Positions 46,230 to 59,000 of a stretch of 64,000 bases of DNA are shown here, one piece after another (the first letter of the stretch is position 1; the number at the start of each line of letters is the position of its first letter). This DNA comes from Sphagnum compactum (Eukaryota > Bryophyta > Sphagnopsida > Sphagnales). The notes under the pieces are model-generated. The model was not told the DNA's origin and made no database searches. It was given only the letters and a program-made list of their open reading frames with translations. Both the position numbers and the translations under genes were made by a program. The stretch is taken from assembly GCA_965153455.1 (NCBI GenBank), contig OZ234493.1, positions 9,104,213-9,168,212 of the forward strand, given 5' to 3'.

Positions 46230-47820
46230 TATGTTGTTATGAGTGTCCATCCATGTCTGAATTGTGACGATTTCAACAAAAAGAGGGAGGCATTATTACA
46301 TTTATCAATAAAACCCAATGAGCTGCAAATCTTCATTTGTCCCACATTGAAAAGGAAAATCATGTTGTAGCAATAACAGTTAAGTAAGTAGTAGAAGCTC
46401 GCAAGCCAACACTTGTCGAAGCTTCTTGGTGTCGCATCTTTAAAGCAACAAGGTGGGTGGTGTTTCCTTTTAACACAAGAAAAAACACACACATCTTTTA
46501 TAACAACCTATAGTACTTCTTCCCAAATTTTCAAATACTTCCCTATGTAATTATCTCAAGAGCTTGCCTCTTGCAAGCTACCTTACATGTTTGTAGCTCA
46601 AGAGCTTCAAAAAGTTAAGAAAAAAGTGGCTAAAGCTGCTTTGGCAGCTGCTATAGCATTAAAGGTCATATTAGGTTCCAATCCACGCAACCCTTTACTT
46701 GTCTCAAAGCTTGACCCATCATTGAATTTCCATCACAATGTAAGTATGGGATTGGAAACAATGTTTGATTGTTGGTAATGAAATGGCAAGGGAAATGTTT
46801 TTTCCAAATAGTTCCAAATCTATTATTTTTTCTTGGGTGCAGCACCTTGACTCTACAATTGTTCATCGCATGTCATCGCCTACTAGTGTTGGTTCAAGGA
46901 TTCTTAAAACTCGACTATGCCAAATATAGGTCCTTACATTGACCTTTTGCCCACTCTCTCCATTCTAGTTTAATGAAATGTCAAAATTTACGTCATACAC
47001 TTTGGCCTAGCAAATCTTCATGTTTAGCTGGACTTGTTTACTTTTGAAAGTAGTTTTTTTTTACCTTTCAAAAACAGACCTCTTTCTTTTGACACTTGGA
47101 GAAAGCTTTGTTGACAAGGTTTGGGGTGGCAAAAAAAATGAAGTTAAATTGGATGGAGCACTATTTAAGCTTGAGGAATCAAATGAGTGGTATCAACCTA
47201 CCAGAAACTAGTTGTTGCATTTCAAAAGTTTCCCCATTTGAAATTAGATCTAATCGGTCACCATGGGATCATCCCTTTCATGGACATGTTAGAGATCAAC
47301 AATAGTCAAGTAAGTTCCCTCCAACAATCTTTCCTTTTGTTTTCAATGATTTTGATGTGTAATCATGGAATTTAATTAAAGTCAACATTTGGCTCTGCTC
47401 AAAAGATTAGTGAAACTTGGATGCTTCTTTTGGAGGTAGTACATGCAATGTACTAGGTCCTTCACCAAATCATACAAGACAATGTAGATCTACTAGAAAA
47501 TGTATGCTTTGTTGCCATGATAATCTCTTTTCCTAGTTGTGACTAAGATTTGTTGCACAATGGTTACACATGTCATTATGTGAAAATGATGAGTTTGTTG
47601 TTTTGTGGTGTGTGTAGGTGTTAGATTGAAAATAAAAAAAAACATTTTAATCAATCTAATCATAGTTACAAAAATAGGTGAACCTAAATGTGTGTGTGTG
47701 TGGAAGGGGGGACATGTTATGTTCTTGTTTTGTCTTTTTAAATTTTATATCAATCTGCATGGTCATTTTACACATTTGAGGGTTTGAAATTTGATGTTTA
47801 CCATTGTTTTGTGGAAATCA
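46230..47820 (+). pseudogene. Decayed ORF series, first part (unidentified)
   Basis: A Cys-containing piece (HPCLNCDDFNKKREALLHLS...CPTLKRK) lies near 46,245-46,350. A Lys/Ala-rich piece is at 46,587-46,778 and a piece EVKLDGALFKLEESNEWYQP near 47,150-47,205. No known domain was recognised. It shares orientation with the next segment, but the link is inferred. Confidence 0.3.
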
Positions 47821-50215
47821 GTTGTTGCTATTATAGGACCAAGAAGAGCATCCAAGGAATTTTCACAAACATGGTTTGCATATTTCACAATGTCATTAAA
47901 AATCAAACTTTTTACCATCGTTGATGATGATCGAGTTCCAAAACTTCTCGATCCTCTTATTGTTTTTGAGGATCAATCGTGTATTGGATTTTAAAGTTTA
48001 TTGGAAGAGGCAAAGATTATGGAATGGCCTTTTCAATTTGGGATGTAGAGGAAAATTGCACAATCAAAACAAAGTTGGAAAATTTCAACAAGATTGGATT
48101 AGAAGTCTTTGTCATCCCAATGGCTGACGTTCCATCAAATGGGGCAAAACGACAAAGGGTTGGTACTTTTGGGTCAAGTGGTCATGTAGCCATTGAAGAA
48201 CCTGAGTTGGGCTACAACTTAGACCTATCCACAATAAGTGTGGAAGATAGTTATGTCATTGAATTAAATCTAAATTTTATTATGATCCCACAAAAAATAG
48301 TGGGAAAATATTTGGTTGTAGTTGAAAAGTTGAAAAGATAGTTGATAAGAATATTGATGACCATCTTTGGAGTTTGAAATCTTGGGACTAGAATGGTATA
48401 AATATTGTGAAATTATGGTGTGGAAAATGTTGTAAGGAATTTGGAAGAATTAGTGGTGACCATTGTAAGTTTTTTATCAATAATCTATTTGGAAATTTCA
48501 AGAAGAGCCATATAATGTCATTTGTGCATGTTCGAAATTGGTGTCAAAGAAAAGGTGTAGATTTTTTTGCCCATCCTCAATTTATTGTTCTTAAGGGGAA
48601 AACCATTCTTCTCACAAATGAAGACCATAAGAGGGCTGTTATAGAAGGCATAGGAATTATTGAATATGTTAGTACTACAAATGAACAACCTTTTGTTTTA
48701 CTTGGTGATCCACAATCATTAGAATTGAAATCAATTTGGTACAAAGTACGATGTACCTTTTGTAATGATTTCTTTGAACTATGCCCTCCAAAGAAAAACA
48801 TGGAAGGAATATTTAAAGAACTACATGGAAGGGACCAAACATGCAAAAACAATTAAAGATGCTTTGAGTAAAAAAGGTTCTACAACATCAGCTTTGTTGA
48901 TAGGGTAGAAGGGGAAGCTTTCAACATCCAGCAAGGGCATTTCAAGGAACCAAAGGAATTTGTATCAATGGTTAAACTCAAACAAATCGACGAATATTGA
49001 TGTAAAACTTGAAGGTAATGTTGATTCTATATTTGGTTTATTATGTTGGGGTTATTGTTCAAGGACTTGCAAGTATTCCACAAACAAAATCTTTGAGGTT
49101 CATAGCTTATTGTAGGACCCTCTTCTTGGGTTTGCATGGGCTGCAAAACCTCAAACAAAAGTGGAGTTGAAATTAGGATGTTTGGAATTGATGGTTTTTT
49201 TAGACATAGAGATTGTCCACAAACATTTAATTTGGTGAAGCATTCACTAACCTCACTTGTGATGCTTGCTCTCGAATTCCACAAGAACCTGATTTTAGAA
49301 AAAAGGTAGTTTGAAAGGATGCAACCATCGTAAAGAGAGGTGCTAGGGGAATAGGGTTTGGTAAGAGGCTAGGGTACTTGTCTATTCATGAACTATCTAC
49401 CCGTAGTTGTGCCATTTGTAAAAAATATCGAATTGCCAGGTCTGCGCATTGGTATCAAAAGGGCATAATGACTTAGTTGAAGATGTCTAAACCATCATTG
49501 AAGGCTAGCTCATTTGAATGTTTGAAGAGAAAAGATGTGTTTTAGTTTTGTAGTAATATATTATCTGGCCATCGCACAAATGCTTTTGGTGGGAAACCTG
49601 CCTTGTGGGATTTTCTAAAAGATGTTGCAGGAAATCTAAATTGAAAAAAAGAAGGTTACAAGTGGAGTGCGAATAGCAAAGGCTTCGCCCAAACTATGAT
49701 AATATAAGGTGGGCGACGTATGTGTGATTTTTTTCAACTGAACTTTGCTGGACCAAGCTATTAAGTAATAAAGAGAGCTAACAAAAAAAATGTGCAATTT
49801 GTACTTGGTGAACATGTTGCTATTTTCAAATGTGTAGCAAAAATTTATAAAGAGACACAACAAGCTCACAACAATGGTGGACATGTCCCTGCTATATTGT
49901 TATATTGGCTGAAGATGAAACTAAGGTCAAATCCAAAGTTTCATGGGATTCTAGAGGTGGTAATCTAATTGGATTTTGTGGTGCAAAAGAAAATCATTAT
50001 TGTGTGACTAATTTCAGTCCTATTATTGGAATTAGAGAGGTTGGGTATAACAGTGTCTTTGAAGCTTTCACAAATAACGAAATTGCAAGTTTTGCAAAAG
50101 TCACAATTGTGAATCCTTTGCATGAGAAGTTGCCAAGATTGGTTCTTATTGTGTTTGTACTTGTAATTGTTTCAATGCTAATTGGGTTTAGCAACAATGG
50201 GATGTTGTTATAGAT
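47821..50215 (+). pseudogene. Unidentified multi-domain protein gene or transposon, degenerate
   Basis: Long plus-strand open stretches occur at 47,979-48,341, 48,407-48,856 and 49,905-50,213 with intervening recognisable but broken reading. Visible pieces are WCGKCCKEFGRISGDHCKFF (zinc-finger-like) and FVHVRNWCQRKGVDFF. Others are WYKVRCTFCNDFFELCPP (second Cys cluster), GCLELMVFLDIEI, and AEDETKVKSKVSWDSRGGNL followed by VNPLHEKLPRLVLI. The AEDET start of the last block is compatible with the first strand of an RNase H-like nuclease/transposase fold, but this is inference. Stops and frameshifts show decay. Product and mobility are unknown. Confidence 0.4.
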
Positions 50216-50239
50216 GTTTTATGGAAGCTATAATATATA

Positions 50240-51830
50240 TTTTGGGAGTGTGCAAAGCTTGATCACATTTTTTTGTCATGGGCCAATCAAAGACACCCAT
50301 CACAACTTTTTCTTTTGGGTGGGTCTCCATAACTAATTAATATGAATCACACTAAACATTACCATATGAGCGACTTCTCATTGGTTGCATGGAAATTCTA
50401 TTCTTAAAATTGGCTGCCACTATATTTGGCCTGGACTAATAGCCTTTCCTAGAACACCCTACCTACCTATTGAGTTCCCACTAATCAATCACATTACCAA
50501 AAAAACAAAAAGGTTCCAATTACTTGGGACCTTTTTTCTGGTGGAACTTTTCTTGATTCACTCTGTATGTTTGTGTGTCTGTGTCTGCTTTTCTCTTTTC
50601 CATAAATCTGAACATGGAAAAGTTTCCCCATCATCTACAGCAGCCCATAATACAGCCCAACATGGACCAGAGATCCCCCCTCTAAAAGAATAATGCAGTC
50701 TTTCTGTAAAGCTCCACATATACAGACTTCCTTTAGATGCAACCCTGCAAATGTAATTTTCTTAATATTGTTTTGTTTTCCATTTTCACCTTAAATAGCA
50801 AATGAAGGCAACAATTTGTCATCAGATCTTTTAAAAAGTAATTGTATGGAAGGACAAATACCCAACTCTTTTTGAGATGGTAGGCAAATAAGAAAATCTA
50901 ATTCCAGGCTAATTACCAAACTTTAGTTTTCTCCTAAATTTAGGCTTAGGCTAGACACTAGGATTTTATTCAAAAGTCCCTTTTTTTTCTTTTTCCACCT
51001 TAAACAACAAATAAAATTATGAATGGTAGTCAACTATTGTGGTCTCATATACGGAAGATACACATACTTATATGTAATGACCTGCCTGAAATGATATGTA
51101 AAGCACTGCCAGAAATTTCACCTAGTCTTTGGAGAGCACCTTCATCAAAATGTAACATCCCCTTGGTTCCATTGGAGGGATCTTCTGTTTTTAAGGAGGA
51201 ACATTTTGTTCTGAAATGTTTGCCAGCACAAATCGAGCAGGGGGAGGTAGGTAGTTGCTTTACACTCGAGTAACGCCCTCTCTCAGATGGACGACATAAC
51301 CAGAATGCCAGCACCACCATGGCTGCTGCCTCAGTTTCGTACCCTTATTCTGGTAACAACCCTCGAAGCTTTTGCATTTCATATTATACCTACCACTAAT
51401 TTCAGTTTTTGATTCTTGTAAAGGACAAAAGAAATCAATAATTGTGGCATTTACATTGGTTCATGTAAGTGCTAATAATAACCAGGGCAGCCTTACATCG
51501 AGCAAAGTCCCTATCTCTTTTTCCACCTTCAACCACAACATATGAGGTCAGCTATTGTCACCATTTTGCAACAGTAAAACATGTCTTTCTGACTAATTTG
51601 TTCATTTCCACCTTACCAACAAGGAGTGTGTCACACTATGGCCTTGCCATTTACATTAAAAAGTATCTTAAGGCAAAAGAAGAATTATGGAAACTCTGAT
51701 ATTTCACCATGCAAAAATATAATCTTCAACAAATCCTCTAAAGGAAACCAAAATCCTTCAAGATATCATAACTCTATAATAACTAATCTCAAGTTTCAAC
51801 GCAAGCCAAAATATCATCTTTCAAAAATCC
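50240..51830. repeat. Dispersed repeat family C, copy 2, split by unrelated DNA
   Basis: The segments 50,245-50,350 and 51,610-51,830 correspond to 38,700-38,830 and 38,880-39,110. About 1.2 kb of other sequence, of lower AT and with no recognised gene (ORF 51,019-51,273 unsupported), separates them. Confidence 0.5.
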
Positions 51831-51839
51831 TCATATAAA

Positions 51840-52370
51840 AAATAGAGCTATTATTTATTACCTAGGGGCCTATAAAAATCCCTTAAGCTACTATACTCTA
51901 TAATGAATCTAAACACGACAATACCCTTGCCTTGGTAGGCAAGGCCAACAAATGAAGTCAACAATTGTCATGTGATATTAAAAAAAGATAGTGATACTTT
52001 ACTTCTAAGTCTTTACCATTCCACCTAAACAACAACTGAAGTCAACAATTGTGGTGTGCAGTGTTTTTTGGAAAAATCTCCGGTTTTTTCAACCAAAAAA
52101 TGGGATTTATTTTTTTTTCTAGTGTGAATTTGACTACTTTGCCTAATTTTTTTGGGGAATTTTTTTAAAAATTATATTTAAAAAATGAAAGAAAAACCCT
52201 GGTTGTGTGATGAAGAAAACAATTAATGTACTTACTAGCAAATTTTAGTAGTTTTTCTCCTTGTGAGAGGGTTATGTTAATGAATGGAAAGAATTATATA
52301 TGTACAAAGTTTGTCAGGAGTCAGAAATTTTGCAGAGAAATGAATTGTGATGTCTTGCCAGAAGAGTGTT
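51840..52370. other. AT-rich intergenic DNA, nothing recognised
   Basis: A CAGTGTTTTTTGG sequence near 52,038 resembles the start of repeat family D but is not followed by its body. Confidence 0.3.
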
Positions 52371-52375
52371 GTAAT

Positions 52376-52640
52376 CAGTGATGTTTTTTTTTTTTAGGAA
52401 TTTTTGTTTGTAATAAAAATGGCTATCATCCATAGGAAGGTGGAGAAAAAGTGGTGATCGTCCTTAGGAAGATTTAGCCGAAATATTTTTAATAAATAAA
52501 GCATGAAATAAAAAGATTTAAATCATATTTCTATATTTTGGCTACCACTCTGAATTTTTTTTATAAAATTCTGAATATTTTACACTATTTGTTCCCTCAC
52601 TTCTGGCGATTGAAAGCCTCCAAACTCACTTTTTTTCGAT
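52376..52640. repeat. Dispersed repeat family D, copy 3
   Basis: This is colinear with 8511-8770: CAGTGATG plus a T-run, AGGAATTTT, GTGATCGTCC, AGGAAGATTTAGCC, TTCTATATTTT and CCCTCACTTCT. It is the best preserved match of the family in the window. Confidence 0.55.
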
Positions 52641-54080
52641 TTTCAGTTTTTAATTTCGCTTAATGGCGAACTTTCGCCAATAAAACAAGACTGGTTGTAG
52701 AAAAGCTGAACAGAGCGGTGCAAGTGACTACTGACCACCCACCCAACACTTTGATTGCTGTCAACTGAATTATGGCTGAAACTGAATTAATGGCGAACTT
52801 TATTAATGGAACTTTAATTTTATTAAGAATTAAACAAGTTTATAATGGGGGCTGGGGGGGGTAATTATTAGTCCAGGTTGAAAATAGTGACAAACCCTTT
52901 TGGAAATAAAAATTTCACGCAGCCAATGAGAAGGCTCAGACGGGGGCTTAGTTTTCTTCTTTTGGGTTTTTGGGGGGCGGGTGGGGGAGGAGGGCATTTT
53001 TTGTTTTTTTTGGGTTCCCAAGGTGTTCCCATCAGGTTCCAAAAAATTTCCCGAAATTCTCAATATGTTCCCTAAACGTTCGCAATACCAGATCATTTTT
53101 TATTCCATATTCTTTGGCCATGGTTCAACTTCCATGTACATACAATGTAGGGTAGGGGAGGGAGGGTGGAGCAAAAGGGGAGCATATTTAAGCTTCTACA
53201 AGGGGGACTCAGGAGTGGCCCAATGTTCCAAAAATATTGGTGATGGGCCAATCAAATGGCTCCTTCTGATTATTTATTCCTTTAATTGTTTGATATCGAA
53301 AATTTGGCGAAAAATTTCCCAAAAATTTAGCAAAATTAGTTGAATTTACACTACAAGAACACCAAAAAAAAAATTCCACCACAGGATCCGCCCCTTCCCC
53401 CCCCCCCCCCCCCCCCCCTTTTTCCTTCCAAAGAGACGACAAACTACATGTGAAGATTTTTTATAATGATTAATTTATTGTTCACCTATTATGGAAATAG
53501 TTGCCCCAAAAAGACACAAGGGAAAAGATGGAATCTCCTGAAAACAGGAGATAATGGGGACACCACAGGAAGGGAAAATCAACACAGAAAATATTTTTAT
53601 AAGATCTTTTTATGCGATTCCTATATTTATTTATTTATTCATGACTAAAGTACCTAGAATAGAATAAAATATCGATATATATATATATATTATCAATATA
53701 AAATATCAATATTTTATTGATAAGAACCTTAGATCTAATAATAACAAGGCTGAGTACTTAGTAGATAGTAGGTACCTAATAAAAAAGATATTAAAATGAA
53801 AGAAAACCTTATTATTATTGATATCTAATTAAGATTTTTTTGATATCTTTCTACCTATTATTTATTACCTACTCAGCCTTGAATCTTTGATTTTTATGTT
53901 ATTTTATTTTTATATGTTATTAAAGTTTTTTTTTTGGATATGTTATTTCTTTATCAGCGCTCTTTAGTCGTCGACCTAGGAACAACTCTAAAGGCCGTAA
54001 AAATAGGAACCTGATGAGAAAGAAGACAAAATAAGCATAATAACAACAAGAAGAGAGAAGGAGCCAGAAAGAGAGGGCTT
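52641..54080. other. Intergenic DNA with poly-C run and (TA)n
   Basis: A run of about 22 C lies at 53,397-53,418 and TA-rich tracts lie near 53,672-53,692. No gene was recognised. Confidence 0.4.
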
Positions 54081-54089
54081 GTTGCTAAA

Positions 54090-54870
54090 TGTTGTTGTTG
54101 TTGGTGGTGCTGGTGGTGATGATGATGATGATGATGATGATGTTGTTGTTGTTGTTGTTGGGGGGCTTTTCTTCTTTGATGTTCATCTGTCTGTGACATG
54201 CGAATGCAAATCTTGTTCCAAAGGGGGTGCTTGTTTCTTGTTTTTTTTTGGTTTTTTTTTTTCTGTAGCATCAAGAGCATTGTTTGTCAAAGCTTGGGAG
54301 GCGAGAAAGAAACGGGGCGTGTTTACGTACACGGGTGTGGGTGGCCGCTAGCTATGTCGAGTCCAAAGACAGCAAGACTCCATTTCTCGGTTGGTGAGAC
54401 AAAAGCAGCTTTTGGGAATGAAGAAGATGAAGAAGGGGGGAAAGCTCATGGAAATGTCTAGGGTTTAGGGTTCTGGGACGCGGCAAGTAGAGTTACCTAC
54501 CTTAAGCTTGGTGGGTCCGGCGTTGTTGTGACCACCGTTTGAACGCGGGGGTTGCGAATATATATATTTTTTAGTGGGCCCAGTTTGCGAGATGGATTTT
54601 GTTTTGTGGATACGAACGCAGCTCGCGTGTGTTTAGCATGTGTGTGTGTGTTTTTGAGCGTTCGAAGTCCGGTTTGTGTGTTCAAAGTCTGGTTTGTGTG
54701 TTCATTGTGTGTGTTTCGGTTTGAATGCCGTGCTTCTTTTCGTCCTACATGGAAATCTGATTGAGAGAGGGGATATGGTTTGCCCTTCAGAACTGCCTCT
54801 ACTCTCTGAAACTTTGATTCCACAAAAACCCGTTCAGGTTATGCCATCATCTTCTTCTTCTTCTTCTTCT
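54090..54870 (+). promoter_or_regulatory. Upstream/promoter region of the NT-C2 gene with trinucleotide repeats
   Basis: The region holds (GTT)n at 54,090-54,102 and 54,141-54,160, (GAT)n at 54,115-54,141, and (CTT)n at 54,848-54,870. A TATATATA sequence near 54,558 is a possible TATA box. Base composition shifts here from AT-rich DNA to the gene island. No transcription start can be fixed. Confidence 0.3.
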
Positions 54871-56087
54871 TGTTTTTCTTCTTCAGAAGTTCTTTGTTCA
54901 CATCTTCCACTGTTCTAGATACTATTCTAGGTAGCTCCTTGAATCTTGCATCAAATGGTTGGTTTCAAGCACAGTGATAGGTTCAGTCCTAGGAAAGTAA
55001 GTGTGTTACATACAGGGAGGAATATTAGAAATCTGACATTGGAGGAGCCTTGTGAAGAATGACATATTGCAAGGCTTTTGCCTTCTTTATGTGTGCTCGG
55101 TCATGGTGGCATTCCAGAGATCGAAACTCTAAAGGTGCATGGGGATTGTCTTAGTTCAGGCCATGGATTTTGGAGTTGACTTATGTTGGCAGAGTATTTG
55201 ATCCCTTAGCTTTGGCCCCTTCTGATATCTTCTTCCATAGCCATTTTGTGAACTGAATATTTCTTTCTGTCTGTAGTTAAGACTCCTGTACAAACAGTAC
55301 ATGCACACTTCTTGTCAACACTGAGAATTGCCATAAAGGAAGCAGCAGACTAAGTAACTGGAGGAATCTGTGACTTGTTTCAAGAGTCACTTGAAGGGTC
55401 TTTGATGCAAACAGGAGATGCAAGTAGGGTATTTTATTCCTGAGTGCTATAATTGGCATTTGATTGGTAGCTGCTCATGAAGATGCTCAAGGTTTCAACC
55501 CTCTTGCATTCTTCATCACTTGTCTAAAGTATTGGGGCAGAAAGCACCAATAGAGAGAAGTGACACTTCGGGCTTTGAGTGCTCAGGGATGTTCAAGGGA
55601 TGTGGAACCGACTCCAAGCATCTTAGACATAAGATCCTGACATGTTCCTACAGTAGTTGAGAGAAAGCCATGGGATCTTATATTGGAGAGTCCTGTAGTA
55701 AAGACATGCTGTAGTAGAGATTGCTTGCAGGAGATTTTGTAGGTCGACTTTTGACAATTTCAGCAGGCTATGAGTGGCTGTTCAGCCTTGACCTAGAGCA
55801 GGTAGCAAGTACTGTTTCTGCAACCAAGCAACTTGTTCCAGTCAATTGCAGTTGGAATCTCAAAGGGGACACCAAAGTCTGACCTCCCCAAAGGCTATGA
55901 GTGGCACTTGTGATTTGGGAACACGCAATCTTCTACTGTTTCTGTTTCTGTTAAAATGGGAGGGGCCATAGTCTGCTGCACGGCATATGTCAGTTAAAGA
56001 ATTGATTCAGCACCTCACCTGCTGTTTCAGTTGGGGAATACTCACTGGAGGAGGTTGCAAGTGGCTACAGAAAGACTCAGACCAACC
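54871..56087 (+). other. Probable 5' UTR with intron(s) of the NT-C2 gene
   Basis: A consensus acceptor (CTGCTGTTTCAG) at 56,019-56,030 precedes the exon that carries the start codon, so the leader is spliced. Donor sites further upstream could not be chosen with confidence. Short upstream ORFs exist and are not supported as genes. Confidence 0.4.
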
Positions 56088-59000
56088 ATGGTGATGAAGT
56101 GGCCACTTCGGCCATTGTTTTCAAAGAAGTTTCAAGTCAATCTTGCCTTGAATAGGCTTGATGGGTTGTCCATGCCACAGGGTGGTGAGCTTGATGGGAC
56201 AAAGTTGCATGTTGATGTGAAATGGAAGGGACCAAAGGGAGCACTTGGATCCCGTTTTAGAAGCATAAAAAGGGGGAAGACAAGTGCAGCATCTGTAGGT
56301 TTGAACGGGGGAGTTACTTGGGAGGAGGAGTTTGAAAACATATGTGTCTTTACAACTGGCAAAACTGGCACGTTCCAGCCATGGCATGTCTATCTTGTCC
56401 TTTGCAAGGTAACTAAATCTGTAGCCATGTCTGTCATCTATGAGGTGTTCTTTTTCCATCCCTCTGTCATTTCAAAGAGCCTGTACAATTATTCTTGATC
56501 AACTGGGTTTGCATCAGAGAGGATGATTTTATGGATTCAGCACTACAGTCATAATCAGTCAGAGGACCATGTTATATCCCATGACAGTCAAGGCTCTTGT
56601 CCACATGTCACGTCCAGTTTCTGTGTGCTTCCTATGGTTCCTTGCTTTGCTTTTTAAAAAGCAGGAAAGCTATTTTAGCTGAAGAAGTTGCAGGGAACAA
56701 GAGTCTGTTGACATCTATCCAATCAGAGCATGGCTGTTAAGCACAGAGGTGGATCACTGGAAACTGTAATTCAAATGTTTGGGAATTCTTGAAAAACCCG
56801 AGTCCTATGAGGAAATTGGCCTAACTCACTGCCTTAGTTTGGCAGGGGTTAAAAGAAAAGTTTGATTGTCTAGCTTAGCTCTCTCCTTACTGTCATCCTG
56901 CTACTCATGCATCAATGTCGTGTAGAAAAAACAGCATACTTCATGAGCGACACTCACAAGGTTATGACTGCAGACCGGTTACCTTCAAAGTATTATTTTA
57001 GAGTTTTCTCTGCAATCTCACAAATATGTCTGCTAATGATTTATGAATGTGCAAGAGACTTTTTGTATGTGCGCACTGCATTTTTGTTGTATTCAGATCT
57101 TTTTTATTTTGTGGCTTTTCTCTCCTCTTGTTGTTTAACCTTATTATCATGCCACCATTTCACTTTTTTTATTCAAGCAACTCAAATTGCAATGGGTGTT
57201 CTTGATATTTATCATGATGATACCCAGGACACTGTTTCTTTGGAGTATTTGGGACATGCAGTTTTGCATTTCACCATCCATGTGGTGTCTTCACACTCCA
57301 AGAGTTGTATTGCCTCCAAAGTTTCTGATCACTAATGGGAATGTTTTAATGAGCTTATCTCCACATTTGAGGTGTGTTGTGATGGCTGTGTTCACTGCCT
57401 CTAATCCCTTGGCCATGTTCATGGTTGTAGGCTTTGCCAGATGGTGTGAAGTCCAAGCTGTCAGTTGCAGGTACAGCAGTCCTGGATGTTGGATCTCTGG
57501 CTTCTGTTGGAGGCAGTGACAAACAGTTAGTGAGTCTACCTGTAAGGTACAACATGGGAGGCTCTGAGGTGGAAGCTACTCTTTGTGTGAGTTTTCTTCT
57601 CTGCTTTTCACTTTTTTTTATTGTTCTTTAGACACCTGGTTATCTTCATTCTTGTATTGAAAGCGCAGTCCATGTTCAATTTCTGGAATTATAAGTAGTT
57701 GTGGAAAGAAGTGACCCTAGATATTGCCCAACTCTTTAGCTGTTGATTTTGTGGAACACTTCTGACATTTTATTTGTGCTGCTCAGGTCACATTGAGTTT
57801 TGTGGAGCTCCGCACAACACATCTGGCAGGGTTGGAGAGTGTGCACAGGCTCATACCGGCAATGGCATGTGTTGGAGACCCATGGACATGGGAGAGTGAG
57901 GATCATGAAGAGAAAATTTCCCCTGTGATAGCTAAGAAAGAGAAAACCTCTAAAGAGCTCTCAAGAGAACAGGTGCTGGGTTGGAGAGGAAGGAGGAGTC
58001 CACAACTTGCCGATGGTTATGGCACAGATGATGGGAAGTTTTCTCCCAGAAGTGATGAGAGCTTGCAGGATGCGTTGGATCTGTTTGATTCAGATTTTGC
58101 TGATGACTTTGATGTGGAGGATTATGAAGATGAAGTTGAAGATGGAGACTGTGAGAGTTCCTTATGCTATGGAACATTGGTAGGGGTGAATCTTGTTGTG
58201 GAAGGAGCTCTTTCCCACCATAGAGATGCTGAGGATGGCAAGAATAAGACAGACAGGAATTTGGCAATATGCAGCCCGTCCACTGTGACGAGCCCCAGAA
58301 AAGTTACTAACTCTTCAGAAGAGGTGTCACCATCTGAATCTGGAGAGCTGGTATCACAGGGATCTTTGCTAAGCAAGTTGTCCTGGAGGAAGAGAAAGCT
58401 CAACTTCAGGTCTACCCGATCCCGTGGAGAGCCTTTGTTGAACAAAGCATATGGAGAGGAAGGTGGTGATGAAATAGATTGGGTTCGTCGTCAGTCTTCT
58501 CCATCATACCAACCAGAGCTTACGGTGTGTTTATTGCACTTCAATTATTCTTCACTTTTTATTTGACTTGGCCACTCTTCTGTCTGCCATGTGCTACTAG
58601 AAGACAGGTTTTCTCAGTTTCACATAACTGTGACTACTTGCTGAATGCTTTCATCCTTGGGAACTTTTCCAGTGCCTAGGGTTGTGATTGAGATTACAAA
58701 AATACGTTCTACAGTATATCCTGGATGATGTGCCTTCCCCTTTCCATTCATTTCCTGGGCGGAATGGCACAGGCATAGAAACTTGCTCCCTAACTGTGCA
58801 TCATTAAGGCCATATACCTGAAGACTGGTCTCAGCCCTAACCTGTTATAATTTTCTCTTTTTCACATTGGGAATTAGAACATAGTTATTCTTGCTTCTGA
58901 ATTGTCAAATTTCAGTTCGCAGGATTAGGGTGACTGGCTTGTTTAATGGGCATGTCTAAGTGGAGTAAGGAAAGACCCAGAAGTATCAGATTTATAAGCT

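Noticed and set aside
53954-54280. His/Gln-rich minus-strand ORF of 108 codons
   Set aside because: It is produced by the GTT/GAT trinucleotide repeats in the promoter region of the NT-C2 gene and has no recognisable domain.
54497-54823. Minus-strand ORF of 108 codons upstream of the NT-C2 gene
   Set aside because: It reads through GT-rich promoter repeats (Thr/His/Asn-rich product) and resembles no family.
56031-56087. Upstream start giving a 19-residue N-terminal extension of the NT-C2 protein
   Set aside because: The codon at 56,031 is TTG immediately after a splice acceptor. The ATG at 56,088 has good context and matches family N-termini.
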